Of a stretch of DNA of 64,000 bases, positions 1 to 7,543 are shown piece after piece; position 1 is the stretch's first letter, and each line of letters opens with the position of its first letter. The notes below the pieces were generated by a model, which ran no database searches, had not been told where the DNA came from, and saw nothing but the letters and a program-made list of their open reading frames with translations. Both the position numbers and the translations under genes were made by a program. The stretch is from Pseudobacter ginsenosidimutans (lineage in GTDB: Bacteria > Bacteroidota > Bacteroidia > Chitinophagales > Chitinophagaceae), in the NCBI RefSeq assembly GCF_007970185.1, contig NZ_CP042431.1, positions 620,001 to 684,000 on the forward strand, read 5' to 3'.

Positions 1-1
1 C

Positions 2-1870
2 TGCATTGCACAGGTAAAACTGCCTTCCCTCATCAGGGACAGCATGATCCTGCAAAGGAACAGCCAGGTTCCGGTCTGGGGATGGTCATCACCAAAAGAG
101 AATATAACGGTGAGGCTTAGAGGAAAAACTTATCGCACCACAGCAGATACAAAAGGCAACTGGAAAGTAATTCTCCCACCTGCAGAAGCCGGAGGTCCAT
201 ACATCATAGAGATCAGCGGCAAGAATAAAATTGTACTGAAAGATGTTCTTTTCGGTGATGTTTGGTTCTGCTCCGGCCAGTCGAACATGGTGCACCAGAT
301 GAATATTCATGATATCAGCTACGCAGCAGATATTGCAAATGCCAACTACCCGAAAATCAGGCAATGCTGGATACCAACACTCACCAGCCTGCAGGGCCCC
401 AAAGAAGATCTGCCTCCAGTTCATTGGAGACCTGCCTTAGGCGATGAGGTCAGGCCCTTTTCGGCAGTAGCTTATTTTTTTGCAAGAAAAATCCATGAAC
501 ATTACAAGATCCCTATCGGCATCATCAATGCAAGTGTGGGAGGAACGCCCATCGAAGCATGGATAAGCGAAGAAGGACTGAAAGACCTTACTACGCTTTA
601 CAATACCATTCAAAAGAACAAAGACACTGCCTGGATCAACAGCCTCAACCGAAAAACACCATTATCTTCCAACCCGCCACAAGAGCCGGCAGACCGAGGT
701 TTGGCCGGTCCGCTAAAATGGTTCGAGCCGGCTTTTACTCCCAAAGGATGGCGCACGATCAATATTCCGGGATATTGGGAAGACCAGGGCGTGAAAGACC
801 TGAACGGAATCGTCTGGTATCGTCGTGAGATGGAAATTCCTGCCAGCATGATCGCTCAGCCTGCCAAAGTTTTTCTCGGAAGGATCGTAGATGCAGATGA
901 GCTCTACATCAACGGTCAAAAAATTGGCAATACCACTTACATGTATCCGCAAAGAAGATACTCTGTCAAACCTGGCATCCTGAAAGAAGGCAAAAATGTT
1001 TTTGTTGTGCGCGTTACCAATAATTCCGGGAAAGGCGGATTTGTTCCGGATAAACCTTATTGCATTTTTTCAGGTAAGGACACAATTGATCTCAAAGGGA
1101 CCTGGCTCTATAAACCAGGATTGGTGAACAGTCCATTCAGCAGTGGACCTTCCGGAGGCATCTCACCGCAAAGCCAGCCAGGCGCCCTTTTTAATGCAAT
1201 GGTAGCCCCGGTTATCAATTACGCAATCAAAGGATTTTGCTGGTACCAGGGCGAAGCCAATGCCGGACAGCCACAAAACTACCTCTCATTGATGCAGGCG
1301 CTGATCCGCAACTGGCGGGCATTATGGAAGCAGGAAGATCTTCCGTTCCTGTATGTGCAACTGCCCGGATTCATGGATTATAATTACCTGCCGTCCGAAA
1401 GCAACTGGGCACTGATCAGGGAAGCGCAGTTGAAAACATTGTCAGTTCCCCGTACAGGCATGGCCGTTGCCATCGATCTGGGAGAATGGAATGATATTCA
1501 TCCCGACAATAAAAAAGATGTGGGCGAAAGACTTGCCCTTCAAGCCCTCCATCTCGCCTATGGCGAAAACATCACCTGCTCCGGCCCGGTCCTTCAATCC
1601 TGCAGAACAGAAGGCAACAAGATCACTATCCGTTTCAGCCAGGAATTGTCCACCACCGATGGTGAGCCTCCCGCTGAATTCGCCATTGCCGGCGCTGATA
1701 AAAAATTCCTTTGGGCAAAAACAAAAATAGAAGGCAATAACCTCATCGTATGGAGTGATGAAATTAACCAAGCCAGATTCGTTCGCTACGCCTGGTCCGA
1801 CAATCCGGTCAATCCCAACCTGATCAATAAAGAGGGATTACCTGCATCACCATTCAGAACCGATAATTGA
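2..1870 (+). CDS. SGNH-type acetylesterase (sialate O-acetylesterase-like, CE20-like), 5' end outside window
   Basis: The frame is open from base 2 and reads CIAQVKLPSLIRDSMILQ before the first internal ATG at 44. This matches the usual start of the family, so the true start lies left of the window. The Ser nucleophile sits in SGQSNM (codon 281-283). NASVGGTPIEAW and CWYQGEANAG are the second and third SGNH blocks, and the catalytic Asp/His lie in NDIH (codons 1493-1495 and 1499-1501). Between them (roughly bases 690-1130) is a GH2-like jelly-roll insert (GIVWYRREMEIP, ELYINGQKIG), the layout of CE20 acetylesterases. It probably removes acetyl groups from hemicellulose in the periplasm or at the cell surface. 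The residual CIAQ at the edge could be the end of a signal peptide. GH51 follows 12 bases after the stop. Family is firm; natural substrate is inferred from the xylanolytic neighbours. Confidence 0.87.
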   Translation, partial: CIAQVKLPSLIRDSMILQRNSQVPVWGWSSPKENITVRLRGKTYRTTADTKGNWKVILPPAEAGGPYIIEISGKNKIVLKDVLFGDVWFCSGQSNMVHQMNIHDISYAADIANANYPKIRQCWIPTLTSLQGPKEDLPPVHWRPALGDEVRPFSAVAYFFARKIHEHYKIPIGIINASVGGTPIEAWISEEGLKDLTTLYNTIQKNKDTAWINSLNRKTPLSSNPPQEPADRGLAGPLKWFEPAFTPKGWRTINIPGYWEDQGVKDLNGIVWYRREMEIPASMIAQPAKVFLGRIVDADELYINGQKIGNTTYMYPQRRYSVKPGILKEGKNVFVVRVTNNSGKGGFVPDKPYCIFSGKDTIDLKGTWLYKPGLVNSPFSSGPSGGISPQSQPGALFNAMVAPVINYAIKGFCWYQGEANAGQPQNYLSLMQALIRNWRALWKQEDLPFLYVQLPGFMDYNYLPSESNWALIREAQLKTLSVPRTGMAVAIDLGEWNDIHPDNKKDVGERLALQALHLAYGENITCSGPVLQSCRTEGNKITIRFSQELSTTDGEPPAEFAIAGADKKFLWAKTKIEGNNLIVWSDEINQARFVRYAWSDNPVNPNLINKEGLPASPFRTDN

Positions 1871-1882
1871 AAAAAGAAAAAT

Positions 1883-3427
1883 ATGAAAAAGATACTCGCC
1901 ATTGCAACTGCCACAACGATGTTTGCCGGTGTTTCCTTTTCGCAAAACAGGATCACACTCGATATTGCGAAAGCCAGGGACACGATCAACAAGAATATCT
2001 ACGGTCATTTTGCGGAGCACCTCGGACATTGTATTTATGATGGCATCTATGTGGGAGCAGACAATCAGAAGATCCCCAACAGGAACGGGATCAGGCTCGA
2101 CATTGTGGAAGCACTGAAAAAACTCAAAACGCCTGTCCTGCGCTGGCCCGGCGGCTGCTTTGCCGACACTTATCACTGGAAAGATGCGATCGGTCCCCGG
2201 GAAAAAAGAAAAGCCATCGAGAACTTCACCTGGGGCGGAGTGCGGGAAGACAATAGTTTTGGCACTCATGAATTCCTCGAGCTCTGCGAGATGATAAATG
2301 CAGAACCCTATCTCGCTATCAACATGGGCAGCGGAACTGTACAGGAAGCTATGGAATGGGTACAATACGTGAACCATCCCAACGGTACCAGTCACCTTAC
2401 AGACCTGCGGCAACAAAACGGAAGATCAAAACCCTGGAATGTAAAATACTGGGGAATAGGAAATGAATCATGGGACTGCGGCGGAAACATGACTGCAGCT
2501 TATTACGTGAATGAATACAAAAAATACGCAACTCTCGCTACCAGCTACAACAATAGTGAAGGATTGTACAGGATCGCTGTGGGACCAGGTACTGAAGACT
2601 ACAGCTGGACAGAGACCGTAATGCGCGAAGTACCTTTGAAAAGACTGGAAGGCCTGTCCATCCACCACTATTCCGTGATCAACTGGTCAGCGAAAGGTTC
2701 TGCCACCGGTTTTTCAGAAGATGAATATTTCAGCACAATGGAACAGGCATGGAGAATGGAGCGCATGGTAAAAAAGAATAGTGAAGTAATGGACAAATAC
2801 GACCCCTCCAAAAAAGTTGGACTGGTAGTGGATGAATGGGGCGGCTGGTACGAAGTGGAAAAAGGCACCAACCCCGCATTCCTTTATCAGCAGAACTCGA
2901 TGCGGGACGCAATGATCGCAGGCCTCACGCTCAACATATTCAATAATCATTGCGACCGCGTACGCATGGCCAACCTGGCGCAGACCGTGAATGTGCTTCA
3001 ATCCGTTGTACTGACGAAAGAAGAAAAACTGGTGCTCACCCCTACCTACCACGTCATGGAAATGTACAATGTTCACCAGGATGCTCTCTTATTACCACTT
3101 ACCATCAGCAGCAGTAATTATGAACTGAATGGAAAAAAGATACAGGCCGTTTCTGCATCAGCATCGAAAGACAGGAATGGCGCGATCCATATTTCACTGG
3201 TGAACATGGACGCCGGGAAAGCGCAGGAGATCAGTATCGATCTTGGCTCAGCTGCGGTGAAAACTGTATCCGGCCGCATCCTTCAGTCCGCACAGTTACA
3301 AGACCATAACAGTTTCGAAAATCCTGAAAAAGTAAAACCGGCTGAGTTCAGGAAAGCTGCGTTGAAAGGCAAGGAACTGAGCGTAAATCTCCCGGCATTC
3401 TCAGTTGTAGTGCTTGAATTGAAATAA
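1883..3427 (+). CDS. GH51 alpha-L-arabinofuranosidase
   Basis: A 514-residue secreted enzyme that would remove arabinofuranosyl side chains from arabinoxylan or arabinan. The start MKKILAIATATTMFAGVSFS is a signal peptide, preceded by an A/G-rich stretch (gaaaaaagaaaaat). The (beta/alpha)8 domain carries RWPGGCFADTYHW, the acid/base Glu195 in GIGNESWDCGG and the nucleophile Glu318 in VVDEWGGW. A C-terminal beta-sandwich follows from about residue 390. Length and motifs are those of bacterial GH51 enzymes. It starts 12 bases after the esterase and is probably co-transcribed with it. A 183-base regulatory gap separates it from the LacI-type gene. Endoglucanase activity occurs in some GH51 members, but the arabinofuranosidase reading fits the context best. 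Confidence 0.93.
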   Translation: MKKILAIATATTMFAGVSFSQNRITLDIAKARDTINKNIYGHFAEHLGHCIYDGIYVGADNQKIPNRNGIRLDIVEALKKLKTPVLRWPGGCFADTYHWKDAIGPREKRKAIENFTWGGVREDNSFGTHEFLELCEMINAEPYLAINMGSGTVQEAMEWVQYVNHPNGTSHLTDLRQQNGRSKPWNVKYWGIGNESWDCGGNMTAAYYVNEYKKYATLATSYNNSEGLYRIAVGPGTEDYSWTETVMREVPLKRLEGLSIHHYSVINWSAKGSATGFSEDEYFSTMEQAWRMERMVKKNSEVMDKYDPSKKVGLVVDEWGGWYEVEKGTNPAFLYQQNSMRDAMIAGLTLNIFNNHCDRVRMANLAQTVNVLQSVVLTKEEKLVLTPTYHVMEMYNVHQDALLLPLTISSSNYELNGKKIQAVSASASKDRNGAIHISLVNMDAGKAQEISIDLGSAAVKTVSGRILQSAQLQDHNSFENPEKVKPAEFRKAALKGKELSVNLPAFSVVVLELK

Positions 3428-3447
3428 TTACTGTAATGACACGCTAT

Positions 3448-3608
3448 TTAAACCGATTGCATTTTTAAAGCCAATCACATAACTTACTTATGAATCGGCA
3501 CGACCAGATAGCAGACAGGAATTTAATCGTAGTTCGGTACAGATCATTGTACAAAAAGAAATCTTTGTAATTCGGCTTATTTTCTTGAATTTTATGCAAC
3601 CGATTGCA
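3448..3608 (+). promoter_or_regulatory. Two LacI-type operator-like sites upstream of the regulator
   Basis: The gap between GH51 and the lacI-type gene holds two copies of AACCGATTGCA. The first is within TTAAACCGATTGCA (3448-3461), the second within TGCAACCGATTGCA (3595-3608), two bases before the ATG at 3611. The second copy is a near-perfect palindrome around CG (12 of 14 positions symmetric), the usual shape of LacI-family operators. The copies are 147 bases apart (14 helical turns), compatible with looping and autorepression. Binding by the adjacent regulator is inferred. Confidence 0.6.
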
Positions 3609-3610
3609 AC

Positions 3611-4639
3611 ATGAAAGTCAAAAAAGACGTAACGATATACGATATCGCACAGAAACTGGCCCTTTCATCGGCCACTGTCAGTCGCGCGCTGAAGGACCAT
3701 CCCGCTATCAACAAGAACACCCGGAAGAAGATCCAGCAGACAGCCCGCGAAATGGGTTATCGCGCCAATACCTTTGCCAGTAACCTGCGCAAACAAAAGA
3801 CCAATACCATTGGTGTGATGGTGCATGAGCTCAATTCAAACTTCATCACTTCCGTACTCGCTGGCATCGAACAGGTGACCACTGAAGCCGGATACGACCT
3901 GCTCATTGCCCACTCTTCAGAAAGTTACGCCAAAGAAGCAGCCAATGCCATGAACTTCTTCCACAAACGCGTGGACGGACTCATCGCCTCTCTTTCCTTT
4001 GACACCGAAAACCTGGATCATTTCAAACTCTTTGAAGAAAAGAATATTCCCATTATCTTTTTCGACCGCGTGGAAGAGAACAGTGAGAGCACAAAGGTGA
4101 TCATCGACAATTACAAATGCGGCTACCAGGCCACTGAACATTTGATCTCGCAGGGATGCAGGAACATTGTGCTGGTAACTGCCAATCTCAAAAGGAACGT
4201 ATACGCACAGCGGCATAAAGGATACACAGATGCGCTCTTTGATCATGGCATCCCTTACAAAAAAGAACATGTGCTGATCAAGGACCTCAGTGAACAGTGC
4301 GGTGTGGAAGCCGCGATGCAGATACTCAAAATGAATCCCAGGCCGGACGGAGTTTTCATCACCAATGATTTTTCCGCCGCCGTCTGCATGCAAACGCTGA
4401 AAGAAAATGGCATGCAGGTACCGAAAGATATCGCCGTGGTTGGATTCAATAACGATGCCATCGGAAAGATCGTTGAGCCCAGGCTCACCACCATCCATTA
4501 TCCCGGCATCGATATGGGAGAGATCGCTGCGCGCAATCTCATCAATCACCTGGAAGGATTATCGGATATCAGGCATACACAAACGATTGTGGTGAGATCG
4601 GAACTGATCATCCGCCAGTCATCCGTCAGACAACCCTGA
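3611..4639 (+). CDS. LacI-family transcriptional regulator
   Basis: A 342-residue repressor of the LacI/GalR family. The N-terminal helix-turn-helix is at about residues 7-30 (TIYDIAQKLALSSATVSRAL), followed by the hinge helix (GYRANTFASNLRKQKT). The periplasmic-binding-protein-like core (about 60-335) has typical stretches such as NTIGVMVHELNSNF, VDGLIAS and PDGVFITNDFSA. It lies between GH51 and GH67 and its stop is 27 bases before the likely GH67 start, so it probably heads the xylan operon and senses a xylan- or uronate-derived sugar. Operator-like palindromes flank its promoter, suggesting autoregulation. The effector cannot be read from the sequence. Confidence 0.93.
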   Translation: MKVKKDVTIYDIAQKLALSSATVSRALKDHPAINKNTRKKIQQTAREMGYRANTFASNLRKQKTNTIGVMVHELNSNFITSVLAGIEQVTTEAGYDLLIAHSSESYAKEAANAMNFFHKRVDGLIASLSFDTENLDHFKLFEEKNIPIIFFDRVEENSESTKVIIDNYKCGYQATEHLISQGCRNIVLVTANLKRNVYAQRHKGYTDALFDHGIPYKKEHVLIKDLSEQCGVEAAMQILKMNPRPDGVFITNDFSAAVCMQTLKENGMQVPKDIAVVGFNNDAIGKIVEPRLTTIHYPGIDMGEIAARNLINHLEGLSDIRHTQTIVVRSELIIRQSSVRQP

Positions 4640-4666
4640 TTGCCGTCAACAAACGACTGCTGCTTT

Positions 4667-6763
4667 ATGAAACGAATTGCTTTTATCCTTGCCATCTTCA
4701 TCACAGGCTTTTGTAAGGCTGAAACCGGCTATGAGCTTTGGCTACGCTACCAGCCCATAGCTAACGCCCAATACGTCAATGCCTGTAAACAACTCATACG
4801 TTCACTTGAAATAAAAGGAACATCGCCTACACTTCGTGCAGCCCGCTCAGAGCTGGAACGAGGATTGAATGGCATGCTGCGTATCAACCTTCCACTAAGC
4901 CACAGCGGAAGCATCTTACTCGGCAAACCTGAAAACATTCCGGCTATCACTCCCGCCATCAAAGAACAATTATCGAAAGCAGGCACCGAGGGCTTCCTGA
5001 TCAAAACCATTACCATCGGCGGAAAGAACCGGATACTCATTGCGGGGAATACAGACCAGGCCCTCCTCTACGGGGTATTCCATTTTTTGCGACTGATACA
5101 AACTGAACAACCGGTCCGGCAACTCGATATACTCTCTGTTCCACGCAGCCCCCTGCGCCTGCTCAATCACTGGGACAATCCAGATCGCACTATCGAAAGA
5201 GGATATGCCGGTTTCTCGCTCTGGCAATGGAATAATCTTCCTGCCTATATAGACCAGCGCGTAATCGACTATGCGCGCGCCAATGCCAGTATCGGCATCA
5301 ATGGTACCGTACTCACTAACGTGAACGCAAATGCGCTTATCCTTACCCCGGAATTCCTGCAAAAAGTGAAAGCCCTGGCAGATGTATTCCGCGTATATGG
5401 CATCAAAACTTTCCTTACAGCACGTTTCAGCGCACCGATAGAGATCGGAGGACTCAAAACAGCGGACCCGCTCGATCCGGCGGTCCGTGAATGGTGGAAA
5501 AAGAAAGCGGATTCCATTTACCAGCTGATCCCAGACTTTGGCGGTTTCCTCGTAAAGGCCAACAGTGAAGGACAGCCCGGCCCGCAGGATTATGAACGCA
5601 CCCATGCCGATGGCGCCAATATGCTGGCCGAAGCGCTCGCGCCGCACAAAGGTATCGTGATGTGGCGGGCATTCGTGTACAGCCACACTTCAGACGACCG
5701 CTTCAAACAGGCTTACGAAGAATTCAAACCACTCGATGGAAAATTCAGCTCTAACGTACTGGTACAAGTGAAGAATGGACCGATCGATTTTCAGCCAAGA
5801 GAACCCTTCTCTCCCCTTTTCGGCGCTATGCCGGCCACACCACTGATGATGGAATTCCAGCTCACGCAGGAATACCTTGGGCAAAGCACACATCTCGTTT
5901 ACCAGGCAACACTGTATAAAGAAACCCTGGATGCAGATACTTACACAAATGGAAAGGGATCCCCTGTAAGCAGTACCCTGAGCGGATTTGCAGGCGTGGC
6001 CAATATCGGCAACGACCTGAACTGGTGCGGGCATCCCTTTGCGCAAAGCAACTGGTATGCCCTGGGAAGGCTGAGCTGGGACTATACACTAAGCAGCGAA
6101 ACGATCGCTACCGAATGGATCAAACAAACTTTCACCCCCCAGCCTGCCTTTGTTCAGCCCGTTTTGAAAATGATGATGCGCTCGCGGGAACTGCTGGTGA
6201 ATTACATGACCCCACTGGGCCTCACGCATATGATGTACAATGATCACCATTATGGCCCAATGCCCTGGGGTAATACGCTGAACCGTCCCGACTGGAACCC
6301 GGTATATTACCACAAAGCAGATAAGGCAGGTATTGGATTTAACCGGACAGGCAGCGGCAGCAATGCGCTCAGACAATATGCAGCGCCTGTGCAGCAACAG
6401 TTCGAAAACATAGATAATTGCCCGGATGATTACCTGCTTTGGTTCCATCATGCTTCATGGGATCACAAAATGCAATCAGGCCGCACCCTTTGGGATGAAC
6501 TATGCTACAGGTATCATACCGCAACGGATTCCGTCCGGGCCATGCAGCAGCAATGGAAAAGCCTGCAGCGCTTTGTAGATGCAGAACGGTTCAGCCATGT
6601 ACAGCAAATGCTGGCTATACAAGCCTCTGAAGCGGCCTGGTGGCGCGATGCATGCCTACTGTATTTCCAAACCTTCTCCGGTAAGCCTTTCCCTGCCGGA
6701 TATGAACAACCGAAACATGATCTGGAATACTATAAGGATCTCCGCATTCATTTAACTTATTGA
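4667..6763 (+). CDS. GH67 alpha-glucuronidase
   Basis: Removes (4-O-methyl-)glucuronic acid from the non-reducing-end xylose of aldouronic acids released from glucuronoxylan. I chose ATG 4667 because it gives a clean signal peptide (MKRIAFILAIFITGFCKA); an upstream TTG at 4640 directly abuts the previous stop and is less likely. Family hallmarks are GYELWLRYQPI at the mature N-terminus, LNHWDNPDRTIERGYAG, FLVKANSEGQPGP with the candidate acid Glu301, THADGANML, and NGPIDFQPREPFSP, which carries the other conserved acidic residues. The C-terminal helical domain includes WFHHASWDHKMQSGRTLWDE. The 698-residue length is normal. It sits between the regulator and an SDR gene that begins 4 bases after its stop. 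Confidence 0.94.
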   Translation: MKRIAFILAIFITGFCKAETGYELWLRYQPIANAQYVNACKQLIRSLEIKGTSPTLRAARSELERGLNGMLRINLPLSHSGSILLGKPENIPAITPAIKEQLSKAGTEGFLIKTITIGGKNRILIAGNTDQALLYGVFHFLRLIQTEQPVRQLDILSVPRSPLRLLNHWDNPDRTIERGYAGFSLWQWNNLPAYIDQRVIDYARANASIGINGTVLTNVNANALILTPEFLQKVKALADVFRVYGIKTFLTARFSAPIEIGGLKTADPLDPAVREWWKKKADSIYQLIPDFGGFLVKANSEGQPGPQDYERTHADGANMLAEALAPHKGIVMWRAFVYSHTSDDRFKQAYEEFKPLDGKFSSNVLVQVKNGPIDFQPREPFSPLFGAMPATPLMMEFQLTQEYLGQSTHLVYQATLYKETLDADTYTNGKGSPVSSTLSGFAGVANIGNDLNWCGHPFAQSNWYALGRLSWDYTLSSETIATEWIKQTFTPQPAFVQPVLKMMMRSRELLVNYMTPLGLTHMMYNDHHYGPMPWGNTLNRPDWNPVYYHKADKAGIGFNRTGSGSNALRQYAAPVQQQFENIDNCPDDYLLWFHHASWDHKMQSGRTLWDELCYRYHTATDSVRAMQQQWKSLQRFVDAERFSHVQQMLAIQASEAAWWRDACLLYFQTFSGKPFPAGYEQPKHDLEYYKDLRIHLTY

Positions 6764-6767
6764 AATC

Positions 6768-7517
6768 ATGGAAAACAATAAAAGGAAAATAGCCATTGTT
6801 ACAGGAGGAGGATCAGGCCTCGGACTGGCTATTGCTACGGCTTTCACGAAGCATGGCATCGAGACGGTGATCGTAGGGAGGGACGAACATAAACTGGAAC
6901 TGGCGCAACAGCAGCTTGGCGTGCTTTGTCACCCGAAAGTTCAGGACCTGACCGTCCTGAAAGCATTACCCAACTTTGTGCAATCCATCACAGAAGAATT
7001 TGGATCGATAGATATTCTTGTGAACAATGCAGGCATCAACCAGAAAAAAGAATTTACCGATGTAACCGACGAGGATTTCATCAATATCATCAATACCAAC
7101 CTGGTTTCGGTTTTCTCTTTAAGCCGGGAAGTGGTGAAACAGATGCTGGTACAGGGTTCCGGCAGCATCGTGAATATCAGTTCCATGGCTGCCCAGTACG
7201 GCATTCCGAAAGTGATCAGCTATTCCGCCAGCAAAACCGCCATCGAGGGCATCACCCGCGCCATGGCAGTAGAACTATCGCCCATGGGTATACGCGTAAA
7301 TGCGATCGCTCCGGGATTCATCTATTCAGACATGACAGACAAAGCCCTGAACAGCGATCCCGAAAGAAAAACAAAAGTATTCAGCCGTACTCCAATGGGA
7401 AAAATGGGACAGCCCGCCGATATCGGCGAAGCCGCCCTGTTTCTTGCCGGCGATTCGGCTCAATACATTACCGGTGTGGTACTGCCGGTGGACGGAGGCA
7501 ACTCCATCGGATTCTGA
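6768..7517 (+). CDS. SDR-family NAD(P)-dependent oxidoreductase
   Basis: A 249-residue classical short-chain dehydrogenase, cytoplasmic, no signal peptide. The cofactor motif is TGGGSGLG (12-19), followed by NNAG. The catalytic residues are Ser139, Tyr152 and Lys156 (YSASK), and the protein ends in the usual PVDGGNSIGF. It resembles gluconate 5-dehydrogenase / 2-keto-3-deoxygluconate dehydrogenase / fructuronate-type enzymes. Its place directly after the alpha-glucuronidase (4-base gap) and before a second one suggests that it handles released (methyl)glucuronate or a product. The exact substrate is not readable from the sequence; FabG-like activity is the alternative. Confidence 0.85.
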   Translation: MENNKRKIAIVTGGGSGLGLAIATAFTKHGIETVIVGRDEHKLELAQQQLGVLCHPKVQDLTVLKALPNFVQSITEEFGSIDILVNNAGINQKKEFTDVTDEDFINIINTNLVSVFSLSREVVKQMLVQGSGSIVNISSMAAQYGIPKVISYSASKTAIEGITRAMAVELSPMGIRVNAIAPGFIYSDMTDKALNSDPERKTKVFSRTPMGKMGQPADIGEAALFLAGDSAQYITGVVLPVDGGNSIGF

Positions 7518-7543
7518 TCTGACAAATTAACCAATTGATTGTT

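Noticed and set aside
4640-4666. TTG 4640 as start of GH67
   Set aside because: It abuts the stop of the regulator gene and would bury the signal peptide that begins at ATG 4667.
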